DNA of 64,000 bases from Hyaloscypha bicolor E (lineage: Eukaryota; Ascomycota; Leotiomycetes; Helotiales; Hyaloscyphaceae), in NCBI RefSeq assembly GCF_002865645.1, contig NW_020194557.1, positions 62,001-126,000 of the forward strand, read 5' to 3'. The translations under genes were made by a program, and so were the position numbers. Under the pieces are notes generated by a model. The model was not told the DNA's origin. It made no database searches and saw nothing but the letters and a program-made list of their open reading frames with translations. Below, piece after piece: positions 33,794 through 44,572 of this stretch (its first letter is position 1; each line of letters starts with the position of its first letter).

Positions 33794-34874
33794 TTAGTCA
33801 TGATGCCGGTGGTGCCTATGCCTATGCCTGTGTCTCCTCTCTTCCCCATGTGAGCTTCGACTTGAGTGTCGGTGTCGATGTTTATGCTCCCTCTCTCTGT
33901 CACGTCTTCTGGACGAGCTCTCCTCCGTGCCATCCAACGTGAAGCTCTCCAGCTCATGATCTTCGTCTTCATGTCTCCGTTTCCGCTTCTTCCTTTTCTC
34001 GGCATCTTTGAGTTCTCTCAGCTCCCTTTCTTTCTCCTCACGCCATAACTTCCTTTCACGTTCCACCTGTCGCACTTGCGCCGCTCCCTTCTTCATAAAA
34101 GCCAGCGGATCATTGTCCACAACCCTCTTAGCCTCCCTTTCTCTTCTCCGGGGATCTTCATTTCCCCAGACATCCTTTCCTACCACTTCCTCTTCCTCTG
34201 TTACCACCTCTCCACCAGTGGGTTTCGAATACCAAGGGTTTTCTAAACCCTGCTTAAATCCAGCTGCGTTCGAAAACCGCATCGTATATTGATCTTCATA
34301 TTCCCGTTTCTTCTTCGCGGCCTCCTTCTCCGCCTCGGCATTCTTTTCCACAGGTGGATGAGGGGAAGAGGTAGGGAAAAGAGAGATGTGCCCTTTATGA
34401 TCTGTTAATGGCGCATTGTTGTCCTTCCGCAGAACCAGTTGAGTCTCAGTGTTCGACGCCGCCGAAGCTTGATCCTCCCGAGCCACGCGGAGCTCGAAAT
34501 CAGTGTCATTCTCGCCTGCTTTCTTCCTGCGTTTTCGTTCTCGGCCTGAGCCATAGGTATGGTTCTCTCGGCTTTCATGATTGGAAGGAGGCGTGTCTTC
34601 GATGGCCAAGGGGGTTGGAATCTCGCCACGGAGGATCTGGATTCGTCGTTCGGCATCCAGCTCTTGCATACGCTGTTCCTCTGCTTCTTCGAGGGCCTTT
34701 GCGGCTGCTTCATCGCGCTTCACCTTTGCGATGTTGTCGGCATTGTAGACGTTCCATGATTTCTTGCCTAGGAGGTGGCTGTAGGGACTCAGTGAGGGGT
34801 CATCTAAGGAGGTATTGAAATCGAAAGTATTCCAAGGTCGGTAGAAGAATGAAAGCGAGAACCTACAGAGGCAT
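33794..34874 (-). CDS. CIR_N-domain protein, LENG1/Cwc25-like
   Basis: Two exons: an 8-nt first exon (34874-34867, ATGCCTCT), an 88-nt intron (34866-34779, GTAGGT...CTACAG), and exon 2 (34778-33794); 330 residues. Splicing creates MPLHLLGKKSWNVYNADNIA, the N-terminal CIR_N motif (KKSWxVxNxxNxxxVxRDE) shared by human LENG1 and splicing factor Cwc25. A coiled coil RDEAAAKALEEAEEQR follows, then disordered charged sequence with GLENPWYSK and DPLAFMKKG, a KRKKRKRR basic cluster, and a His/Arg-rich tail ending RHHRHHD. A nuclear, spliceosome-associated role is inferred from the domain. It is divergent from SEC18. Confidence 0.85.
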
Positions 34875-35405
34875 TATTGGCACTTTGTACTGGTGATCCG
34901 CAACCTGAAGAAAGAAATCGAGGTCAAGGCTGAGGTCCTCAAGTCGAGGCTGCGATAAGGTTGTGGCTGTGGTCGTGGCGGGGAACCCGGTGGCTGAAAG
35001 GGCGAATCCCAGCCCGAAACTCAGCGCTTTGTCGCCGCTGGCTGCTGATGTAAAACCTGCCAGAGACAGCAAACGCAACACAAAAGGAACAGTCCACCGG
35101 TGGAACTTCATTTCATTTCGTATTTGCTGGCATTTGCACTTGCAGAAGAAGACAGACAGACAGACTCTTAGAACATATACTGATTCCTGCGGTACTGGAT
35201 ATCTGTTCTTTCTGGGCGAGGAGTCATTGCGAGAGAGGACACTTCTGAAGCTGACGGCAGAACACGAACACCCCGACTTCAAGGCTAGCACAAGGCACCC
35301 TCCTTTCGAAGACCTGTTCAGACGTTGAAGGAAACTTTAACTCGGGAAACTCCGCTAAGAAAGCTCATTTTACTCTTCAGTACAACCACACAAGGAAGGG
35401 GCGAC
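34875..35405. promoter_or_regulatory. Divergent promoter of the CIR_N gene and SEC18
   Basis: 531 bp between start codons. Long open frames in both directions here have no in-frame ATG that extends either gene sensibly. A short ACAGACAG tandem run lies near 35150-35162. Confidence 0.4.
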
Positions 35406-38027
35406 ATGAATATCCGCCAGAACCTCTTTGGCCAGGGGCCTAAAGCAGGCAGGGAAGCTTCGGGTTACGGAAGGCCACCAGCTCCTCCACCACGAGACGA
35501 CACACCGATGATGGGTGGCTACGATGATGGCAGAGGGGGATATGCCGACCCCAGAGGCAGCTATGGAGCGCCTATGCCACCACCAAGACAAGCCATGCCA
35601 TCCAGACCAGCGGTTGGAAGACAGGGGCCGACTTCTCCTGCTCGAAGAGTACAGCTGAGAATCGCCAAGGTAGAAGACAAGACACTGGCGAATCAGTACA
35701 TATTTGGCAACCTGTGAGTGTACTAAAGTGTATTGAGACATTGAACAGAGCTAATTGCGCCAGATGCGCCGTATCACCTCAAGACTTCCCTCCTTCACGA
35801 GACGGCTCCGATATCTATATTCTTCTCAACGGCCGGAACGTCGTCACAGCTCGGCCTACAAACTCATTCCCACCAGGATGCATAAGTTTGTCCGACCCCC
35901 AGCGAACATGGTGCGACGTTGGAATGATGGACCCTATCATCGCCGAGTCCTATGATCCGTTTGTTCAAGGTCCAAATGTCTACCTAGGAGCTCTGGATGT
36001 TGACATAGGATTTGCATCTGTCAAGAAAGTCACAGACGCACCCTATGACCAGGACGTCTTGGCCGATGTCTTCGTCAAGCAATTCGAGAACCAACTCTTT
36101 GCTCCCGGACAGAAGCTCATCATGGACTACAAGAACATTCCATTGATTTTCACTGTCAAGACTGTCCAGTTGGTCGACCTCAGCATGGAGAAAAGCTCAG
36201 GAAATGCTCCCACAGTTTCGACACCAACTGCAAGGGGTATCTTGACCAGGCATACGCCAATCACGTTCTATAAGGATGCCAAGTCACCGATCAAGCTCAA
36301 GGGATCCTCAAAGCGGCCGGCCGCCAACTCAATCATCGCTCCGGATTTTAAATTTGAGAATATGGGCATTGGTGGATTGGATACAGAGTTCGGTGCTATT
36401 TTCCGGAGAGCCTTTGCTTCTCGTATCTTCCCACCAGGGTTGATTGAAAAGTTGGGCATTCAGCACGTGAAGGGTATCCTTCTCTACGGTCCTCCAGGTA
36501 CCGGAAAGACACTCATTGCCCGCCAAATCGGAAAGATGTTGAATTCGCGAGAGCCCAAAGTAATCAATGGTCCCGAAGTACTGAACAAGTATGTCGGTCA
36601 GTCAGAAGAAAACATTCGAAAGCTCTTTGCGGATGCCGAGAAAGAGTATAAGGAGAAGGGAGAAGAGAGCGGTCTTCACATCATCATCTTCGACGAGCTA
36701 GATGCTGTCTGTAAGCAAAGAGGAAGTGGAGCTGGTGGTGGAACCGGAGTGGGAGACAGTGTTGTCAACCAGCTGTTGTCCAAGCTGGATGGAGTTGACC
36801 AACTCAACAATATCCTACTCATTGGAATGACCAACCGTATGGATATGATCGATGATGCACTGCTACGTCCTGGACGTCTTGAGGTGCACATGGAGATTTC
36901 CCTGCCAGACGAGCATGGAAGAGCTCAAATTCTGAAGATCCACACCGCGAAGATGCGAGATAACAATGTCATGGAATCAGATGTCAACGTACAGGAGCTG
37001 GCCCATTTGACGAAGAACTTCTCGGGAGCAGAGATTGCAGGTCTAGTCAAGTCTGCATCCTCGTTCGCTTTCAACCGTCACGTGAAGGTTGGTACCGTAG
37101 CAGGTATCAGCGACGACATTGAGAACATGAAGGTCAATCGTGACGACTTCTTGAAAGCTTTGGAAGAAGTCAAGCCTGCTTTTGGATTCTCAGAAGAGGA
37201 GCTCGAGACTGCCATGAGTGCTGGAATTTTGCACTTCAGCCCCTATATCGAGAACATCCTGAAGGATGGCCGCCTCTTCGTCGATTTTGTCCGGACGTCC
37301 GAGACCAATTCTTTACTTTCTGTTCTTCTACATGGGCCTCCAGGCTCAGGGAAGACAGCTCTCGCTGCCAAAATCTCGAAGGATTCTGGCTTCCCATTTA
37401 TAAAGCTCGTCTCGGCTGAGAACATGGTCGGATTCAGCGAAATGGCAAAGATTCAATACCTCAACAAGGTCTTCACAGATGCCTACAAGTCGCCTCAGAA
37501 TATTGTTGTTGTGGACAATATCGAGCGTATCATCGAATGGGTGCCTATTGGGCCACGCTTCTCAAATCCTGTTCTACAGGCGCTTATGGTACTTCTAACT
37601 AAACAGCCACCTACTGTAAGTCAATGTTCCCTTACCTCCTGGGTCAACGCAATGTTCCCATACCGTCTCGAACAATGAAACTAATGTACTGCAGCCACGC
37701 CGACTTCTTATAATCGGCACCACGTCACAGCGTTCAGTGCTGCGACAACTGGATCTTTCTCAGATCTTCAACCGTGAGATCGCAGTACCAAACATCAACA
37801 CCCATGGGGAGTTGGCATCGGTGCTACGAGAAGTCCAAGTCTTCGACAACGAATCAGATTTAGCAGAGTCACTTAATGAGCTTCGAGAGATGACTGGTAC
37901 TGATCAGGTTGGCGTCGGCATCAAGAAAGTACTGCTTGCCGTGGGAGAAGCAAAGCAGGAAGAAGGCAACGTGGTGGGGAGGTTTGCTGAGGTTATCGCG
38001 CAACAAATGCAGGCGAGTAGAGACTAG
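35406..38027 (+). CDS. SEC18: Vesicular-fusion ATPase Sec18/NSF
   Basis: AAA+ hexamer that, with alpha-SNAP (Sec17), disassembles SNARE complexes after membrane fusion throughout the secretory pathway. Exons 35406-35713, 35764-37615 and 37695-38027, introns of 50 and 79 nt; 830 residues (yeast 758). A Gly/Pro/Arg-rich N-terminal 85 residues is specific to filamentous fungi. The N domain follows (RVQLRIAKVEDKTLANQYIF). D1 has GPPGTGKT near residue 345 and IIIFDELDAV, D2 has GPPGSGKT near 626 and VVVDNIERI. The C-terminal exon begins PRRLLIIGTTSQRSVLRQL. The third exon is reached only by splicing; the unspliced frame would stop at 37678. Confidence 0.97.
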
Positions 38028-38628
38028 GTTGAGTGTTCCAAAGGCGCTTTGGACACCAGAACCAGATCGCGTGCAAGTTGTACAATATTAGAATGTACCA
38101 TTTGGTCGTTGAACAATTCTGGCTGCCCAATCTGTACTCCCCCACTGCTCCCTTGCACATTGAATCTTGAGAGTTTACAGTGATCAACCTTTTTGATGGA
38201 ACATTGAGGATGGAGGATTGGAGGTCAGCCAGAAACAAGCCAGAAACCATGACATCCGCATGTCAAAAGCAGTTGTACAATATTAGGATGAACCATTTGG
38301 TCGTTGAACATCACTGGTTGCTCCGTCAAAGGTGGCTGTATTTTCCCATACTGTCTGTACATCGAGGTTTGCTAATCTACAAATGGAAGGAATATGGAGA
38401 AGTCTGCTCAACCAAGTGCTCGAGAACTGAATCGACCAAGCACCCAGGAACAATCCAAACCAATCTTCCACTATAATCTGTACACTGATTGACCTTTACT
38501 ATTCTACAATGACCAACCGTCATGGAACATTGAGACCTGCTCAACCAAGTGCTCGAGAACTAAATCAACCAAGCGCTTAGGAACTGGATCCAAGCCATAC
38601 TGCTGACCACCTGTCCAGACAAAAATCC
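38028..38628. repeat. Two interleaved families of imperfect direct repeats downstream of SEC18
   Basis: One about 51-bp unit occurs at 38076-38126 and again at 38271-38322 (starting AGTTGTACAATATTAG in both). Another of 48 bp occurs at 38404-38451 and 38537-38584 (starting CTGCTCAACCAAGTGCTCGA). Second-unit differences are mostly C-T and G-A transitions. A GGAACATTGAG string also recurs (38198, 38524). No coding potential seen. Confidence 0.7.
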
Positions 38629-41600
38629 TTACTTTCCGCCATTTGTTTTCATCCCCATCAATATCTTCTCAAAAGCAGCCAGGGTTGCTTCATTGACATC
38701 ATCTCTCATCGCACCAGAGTATTCGCCAGCTCCGTTCGGTAGCTGGATGTTCATAAGTGGCGCCTTTGGAAGTTTGAGGACCGGGAGATCCGAATCTGGG
38801 ATACTCATGATATCGTCCCTCACTTGCTGGAGCTGTCTTCTCCTCTCCTCCGAAGTCATCTTTGTCTCATCAAACTCCTTGACCCAAGTTTCCTTCGCGG
38901 GAGCCTCGTTTATCGTCTCCTTTACTCCAGTCAAATCCGTGGCTGACTCCTTAGCCGTAGTACCTCTCGCACCATTCTCGTCCGCATTTTCGCGATTCTC
39001 CTGGTCTGCTTGCTGTAAGGGTGACATTTGTGTCACGTTTCGAAGGTTGCTGGGCCCGTGGATAAGTGGTCGGGGCTTATTTGCGCTGGCTAACGCCGCA
39101 GCCAATGCTGTGCGAGTTGGTGATGGCTGTGGCTGTGGCAGCTGAGCATTACCTGGTCGAGGCTTCGGCGGTGGAGTTTGATCCCACTGCTTCTGTTTGA
39201 GAGCAGAATCGGCCTCGCTGACAGTGGTAGTGTTGGTCTGCAATTCATCAGCGTCTATTCCTATTGTTCTAAGACCAAGTGACTGTACCTGAGCATCATC
39301 ACCATCATCCTCATCATCGTCATCATCGTCACCATCATCCTCATCATCTTCATCGTCGCTTCCACTATCGCTCGGGGCCTTGAATGTACCACTAGGGTTT
39401 CCAGCACTGCTCGATGTTGCTGCACTTGTCGAAGAGGGGTCGTAATCCTCCGCAAACTCTCCGATTTTCATGAGGTTTTTGAAGAATGGTCTAATTCGGG
39501 GCAGTAACTTCTGCTTCTTTTCCTCGGGAATCTTGTCCCACCTCCTAAGTAGCAGTGCTTTCTCCTTCGCCAGATTCTCTGGATTTTCCATATAATTATC
39601 CCACTGCCACTTGTATCGGCCTCTCGTGTCAGGCTCGTGACCGTGGGTAAGCTCAGTGAAGGTCTCTGGATTCTTCCAATCAGGGGGTAATCTAAACCAC
39701 CAAGCCTCTTCCCCGAACATATTCAAATGTCTGAAATCCGGATCACCTGCCTTGACCATTCGGAATTTCATAGTACGCATTGTTGGATCACGGACCATCC
39801 AGTATGGGTCGTTGGGATCGTCGGGGTTACATTTAACTTGGCGTGTTAGGCTGAACACGGAATTGTTTTGAGGTAGCGACCACGAGGACGAGGGTGTTCT
39901 GCAAACGTCTGGCTCATCACACGCATTTGAAGTCGACTCGTTCTCGTCATCGACCCGGAAGTGAACCCTACGTGAATTTAGATTTGATTTGGGCTCTGGA
40001 GCACTCCGCTGATTGTTCTCGCGGGCCACCCACCCTGCCTCTTCGGCAATTTTGTCCACAACTTTCCACATGTTGGGAGTCATGCCCGTAATGTGAACCG
40101 GTTCTCCGGGAGGCTGAAGATTTGTCTTATTTCGCTGCAAGAAAGCCCAGTCCTTCTTGGGGCCTGAACTGATGACTTCAACATCATCATCATCATCATC
40201 ATCGGCATCGGCATCGACATCAATATCCTCTTCGCTATCATCGGAGTCAGACAATGGGGAGGGGGCTCTGAAGGTCTTGCCATGGCTCAGTTCATTCTTG
40301 TCCGAGCTGGCAGTTTCTGCTTCACGTTGTCGCTGCCGCGTAGAAGCTTGCTGGTCATGCAGGCGCTGCATATCAGATGCGGAAGGAGCACCGCGAAGGT
40401 GTAAAGGCGTTGATTTGTCGACATGTCGTAGCTGGCGCTCCGTTTGTGGAACACGAGCTGAATTGCTGACTCGTCGTTGATTGGTAACAGTGCCTCGACG
40501 CTCTGATTGAGGCTTGGCACGTTGTCTATTCGATCGAGTAGGTGTGGTAAATGACTGAGCGGGCTTATGTGGGTGGGTGAATGTAAACTCTGTCTCATGG
40601 CCATTAGTAGTAGCTGCACCGCCAGCTTTTGAAGTGAAGGCGCCAAGGAATTTGAATGGACTAGACACAGCATTCTTGACCGTAGTAAAGACAGACCATG
40701 CTCGAGGCTCAGGGGCCTGTTGAGGTGGTGTCTGAATGGGTGTGGTTGGGAGTGTAGGGATTGCCTCATTGGCATCAACTTCACTTGTATTTTCCGACAT
40801 TGTGTCGTTCCCTTGATCATCATCATCAGGCAGCGCAACAGAGTCGTGGTCTTCAGCTGTTTCGTTCATCTCGCTGTGATGGATTGCAGCTTCGCCATCT
40901 GAAGGATTGGGACTTGCTGAACTAGAACGGTCCGAGGCGTCTCGTGGTGAAGGGAGGTCTTGGCGTTGCCGAACCATTTCATTTGAGGGAGCTTGGGGGT
41001 TTGCCCACTGCGAAGCAGGTGATGGTGCTGCAGAACGGACTCGAGCCGTCCCCTCGGATTTGGAAGCCTCGAGAAACTCCTCAAATCTCTGGATAGATGG
41101 AAGAATGTTTGTCGGGTTGCGTTGTGTCCACTCGTTGATGACACGCGCCGCATCTATGACCGTGACATTTGTTGTTAATATGGGTTCCTCTGTAGAACTG
41201 CCAGGGATGTAAAGCGCATCAGGTATGAAAATTCTCCTACGTGGGCGCGAAGCCGGAGGCGTCTCGCCGGGCTTGCGTCTGGTCTGTAAAATGGTTAGTG
41301 GATGATGTTGCGAACGCTCTATCGCAGTACTTACAATTCTACGTTGCTTTCCATGACCGGATGGCTCTGCTTCAGGGAGTCTTTCACCCGACCGGACTTT
41401 CTCGTAAGCAATTTTTGCCACCCTCAAATCTTCTTTCCATTCCTTGAACTCTTTGTCGTTGTAGCAAGTCTCGTCCTCTTCATGCTCAGAATCTTCGAAG
41501 ATGTCGATCGGATTCTTCACTAGGACGGTTTTGGTGCCTGGGTGGAGGATGCGGGATCTAGGCTTGCCATAGTTCTTCTGTAAGTATGCCTCTCGCTCGG

Positions 41601-42825
41601 CAGGATTTGAAGGGATCTTTGCGCCGCCATCGCGTGCTGAACCTTGTACAACACGTGTATCGAGGAGACCTTGTCTCAAGACGGGTGAGCCGTTGGAGGT
41701 AGCGGTAGAGCGAATGGTTGGATGAGGGTTCTTCAACGTTGGAAGAGGAGGAGTAGACTCAAACCGGTTGCGCAGTGTTGATCGCTGTTGATCAATACCT
41801 TCCGGCTCAAGTCGTCTGTAGCTGCTCTGTGCATCGGTACGTTCGATGACAGGTTGTTGTGGGGTTGATAAAGTAGGCGTGCCATGGATTGCTCGCTGTT
41901 CAGCAATCTCGGTTGGTTTCGACTTGGCATCACTGCGCTGAGAAGACTCAACTTGTGCAAGTGCATGCGTTTCAGTAGATTGATTGATGGAAGTCAGTTG
42001 TGGGGCGCGTGAAGAGGAATGCTCCGAGATGGCTTCTTCGGTCTGTTCTTCAGCAGGATGAGAAGGTTGTCGAGGTGGTTGAGGAGAGTAGGTATTGATT
42101 ATGTGAACGTATGAGAACTCCAACTCTTCTTGCGGAAGCTTATTGCGCTTAACGGATCTGTTGTCGCTAGCGTCTTCTTCCTCTGGAACTTCGGGGATCG
42201 GAGAACCAGGAACTTGGTTTCTAAGATTGTTTTTGCGCTTTCGAGTAGCGGGTTGAGGGCGATCGGAGGGGTCGGTGTGGTTGACTTTGGCACGCTTGGT
42301 GGTTTGTGCATCGACAACATCGCGGTTCTCCGAATCGGCTCGGCTGCGTTTTCCACCGCGCGCGTTGGTTGCTTCAACACCTTGGCGAGTGGAAGAAGCT
42401 GATGTAGATCTCGGTCGGCCCGCGCCCTTGCCCTTTGGCTTTGGGTCTTCGGTGTGACCAGTGTGTTCGGAACTGAGAAGCGAAGGGGAAACGGATCGAG
42501 AGGATGATCGGGTATTATGGCGACGAGTAGAACGAAGAGGTGCGACGGGTCGGGACTCTACAGCCTCTACTAATTGGGCGAGTGCTTGCTCAGTCTGAAG
42601 TCGGGGTGCGGAGGAGGGAGGTTCGAATGTGAATTGAAAGGTAGGTTTTTGAGTTTGGGTTCGTGGTTCAGTCATGGTCGCGACTTCCCCTTCAGAATCG
42701 GATGCGTTTTCGACAGTCGCCATCTTGGAGGCTCTAGTAGGCTGCTTGCGGGTTCGAGTTCTCTTCGTAGAGTTCTCGAGGCCTGGTCGAAGACCGCCGG
42801 GGCTGGGATTGTTGCGCGTCCCCAT
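38629..42825 (-). CDS. Very large disordered acidic/basic protein of unknown function
   Basis: The ATG at 42825 starts MGTRNNPSPGGLRPG. A stop-free 51-nt intron at 41334-41284 (GTAAGT, CACTAAC branch, TTTACAG) is very likely removed, giving 1381 residues. Most of the protein is disordered: KRxR and KKxR clusters in the first 250 residues suggest nuclear import, and two acidic runs are encoded by CAT/ATC-type microsatellites (DVDADADDDDDDDVE and the DDEDD run). Ordered-looking islands are RSRILHPGTKTVLVKNPIDI, a Trp-rich block DPYWMVRDPTMRTMKFRM through AWWFRLPPDWKNPETF to RYKWQWDNYMENPENLA, and a helical C-terminus (ATLAAFEKILMGMKT). I cannot name a family. A chromatin or nuclear role is only suggested by composition. 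Confidence 0.8.
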   Translation of the reverse strand: MGTRNNPSPGGLRPGLENSTKRTRTRKQPTRASKMATVENASDSEGEVATMTEPRTQTQKPTFQFTFEPPSSAPRLQTEQALAQLVEAVESRPVAPLRSTRRHNTRSSSRSVSPSLLSSEHTGHTEDPKPKGKGAGRPRSTSASSTRQGVEATNARGGKRSRADSENRDVVDAQTTKRAKVNHTDPSDRPQPATRKRKNNLRNQVPGSPIPEVPEEEDASDNRSVKRNKLPQEELEFSYVHIINTYSPQPPRQPSHPAEEQTEEAISEHSSSRAPQLTSINQSTETHALAQVESSQRSDAKSKPTEIAEQRAIHGTPTLSTPQQPVIERTDAQSSYRRLEPEGIDQQRSTLRNRFESTPPLPTLKNPHPTIRSTATSNGSPVLRQGLLDTRVVQGSARDGGAKIPSNPAEREAYLQKNYGKPRSRILHPGTKTVLVKNPIDIFEDSEHEEDETCYNDKEFKEWKEDLRVAKIAYEKVRSGERLPEAEPSGHGKQRRIVSTAIERSQHHPLTILQTRRKPGETPPASRPRRRIFIPDALYIPGSSTEEPILTTNVTVIDAARVINEWTQRNPTNILPSIQRFEEFLEASKSEGTARVRSAAPSPASQWANPQAPSNEMVRQRQDLPSPRDASDRSSSASPNPSDGEAAIHHSEMNETAEDHDSVALPDDDDQGNDTMSENTSEVDANEAIPTLPTTPIQTPPQQAPEPRAWSVFTTVKNAVSSPFKFLGAFTSKAGGAATTNGHETEFTFTHPHKPAQSFTTPTRSNRQRAKPQSERRGTVTNQRRVSNSARVPQTERQLRHVDKSTPLHLRGAPSASDMQRLHDQQASTRQRQREAETASSDKNELSHGKTFRAPSPLSDSDDSEEDIDVDADADDDDDDDVEVISSGPKKDWAFLQRNKTNLQPPGEPVHITGMTPNMWKVVDKIAEEAGWVARENNQRSAPEPKSNLNSRRVHFRVDDENESTSNACDEPDVCRTPSSSWSLPQNNSVFSLTRQVKCNPDDPNDPYWMVRDPTMRTMKFRMVKAGDPDFRHLNMFGEEAWWFRLPPDWKNPETFTELTHGHEPDTRGRYKWQWDNYMENPENLAKEKALLLRRWDKIPEEKKQKLLPRIRPFFKNLMKIGEFAEDYDPSSTSAATSSSAGNPSGTFKAPSDSGSDDEDDEDDGDDDDDDEDDGDDAQVQSLGLRTIGIDADELQTNTTTVSEADSALKQKQWDQTPPPKPRPGNAQLPQPQPSPTRTALAAALASANKPRPLIHGPSNLRNVTQMSPLQQADQENRENADENGARGTTAKESATDLTGVKETINEAPAKETWVKEFDETKMTSEERRRQLQQVRDDIMSIPDSDLPVLKLPKAPLMNIQLPNGAGEYSGAMRDDVNEATLAAFEKILMGMKTNGGK

Positions 42826-44572
42826 GATGTAAACACGGGCGCGCCGGTGCAAGTGATAGCTGTTTTCGCATGCAAGGATGTGTGAAGATGAAGGTACGAG
42901 CTTGAATCAAGTGTTGAAGAGCGTTTGAATCAAGGCGCAAGCAGTCGCGATGGTTCGGTCGTGGTTGATGTTGAACGAAAATGGAGGAACAAGGTTGACG
43001 ACGTTGTCGATCTTTTGATCGTCAGCCAATGAGCGCCAATGCAGGCGCTAAAAAAATCTAAGCCTAAGGCCTGTGCGCGAGGCTTTTGTTCAGCCTCGCC
43101 AAATTTTACGGAAGTATGAGTCCGCTTGCTGGACCCCTGGAATTTATCTGGGAAAGCATGCCTGGGAGTGATGAAGCCCTGCTTAAGTTCTTGATGAAGG
43201 ATCTGAATTCGAAATTGTTTTTGAGAAGTACTTGTATTCGCGCAAATTTTATGAAATTCCTCAGAATCAGCGACTTTGGGCGACGGCCCGACGAAACAAC
43301 CCGATCGCAGAGACAATACCAATCACAATAGGAAGGGAACAGACAGGTACCTTAAGAAGGCCATCAATGCATTTTCAGTTACTCACATCTTTAAAAAGAC
43401 CTATGCATTTGTCGCAATGTCCCAAGACGAGGGTGAGTGAATTCTACTTCTCAAACAAATCTGGATGCGCAGTGCTTCAAGGTCTAGAATCGTGTTCTAC
43501 AGACTTCAAATCGCCCATGAAACACATCTTTAAAATTGCCGTAAGCTGATTCATTGGTACTATAAGCTTCGTTGAAGGACTGAGTGGGTAGACATGCCTG
43601 ATGCTAGACTTCCTTCTTTGTAATTCCCTGCTCGCATAGATAATGCAGAGATATCAACTGTAACACTCAGACGCTGGCGTAAGAAGACATTTTCTATCTC
43701 CTAGAAATCCCAATTTTAGTTGTTCTACGATATATCCGTACGATCTTTTAATTTAGAAATAATAACCTTCTCCCAAGTGTATATCAAGGATTCAAGTCTC
43801 ACTGGCATCTGCCATGACTGGCTCGAGAGGCCGAAAGGGGTGATACCAAGACCTCGGCCACAGAGAGCTATCTCGGAAATGCAAACGATGTTGTGAAAAT
43901 GCTGCTAATTGATTATCATGATGCTGGGCGAAGAAACTCTGAGCAACTCTTCATTGCCGTCATGGAAGCTTCAAATCAGACGGTCATCACATCACAACAA
44001 AACACCCGGACAAGTATCAAGAGCGAGCCTCCATTAAGAAGCCATATCTAGGTGCACTCACTCTTCTTCACCTCATCTCTCTTCATCTTCTCTCATCTCA
44101 ATCATCTCCATATTATTGTCTCATCGATAGTCCGTTCGCTCGCACGCATCCTATGCAAATAAACACATTCATCCCGGCCCAGTCCAGTCCGGTCCGGTAC
44201 AACGCCAGTCTTACACCAAAGAACCACCCATATCATCCAGCCGTGCATTAAAAAAGAAAACCCCTCGCTATGCACGCACGCTCAATCTTTTATTTGCATC
44301 AGACCCATACCAGGTCACCCATCCATGCATGAAAATCGATTTCGAAAGGAACTTCTGTGGCAGTCAACGAGACGGGGAACCTAACGAAACCTCGATCTGC
44401 TCTGTCCACCAAAGAATAGAAACGTGAAAAACCATGCACTCATACATATTGTACAGCCTTGTAAAGAGGCAAATGGGACCACCACCAACGCCATTGCCGC
44501 ATAAATGCCTTTACAAGAAGAGAAGAAGCTCAACGCCTGGGTATGCTGAGGAAAAGAGAATAACAAGAAAAA
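42826..44572. other. Intergenic, about 1.7 kb, nothing recognised
   Basis: Promoter of the minus-strand disordered-protein gene (left part) and 3' flank of the histidine kinase (right part). The right half is AT-rich with CT-rich runs such as near 44060-44110. No gene or RNA recognised. Confidence 0.4.

Noticed and set aside
34863..35291. Minus-strand frame overlapping the CIR_N/SEC18 promoter
   Set aside because: Does not fit the 8-nt exon solution that restores the conserved CIR_N start; probably leader sequence.
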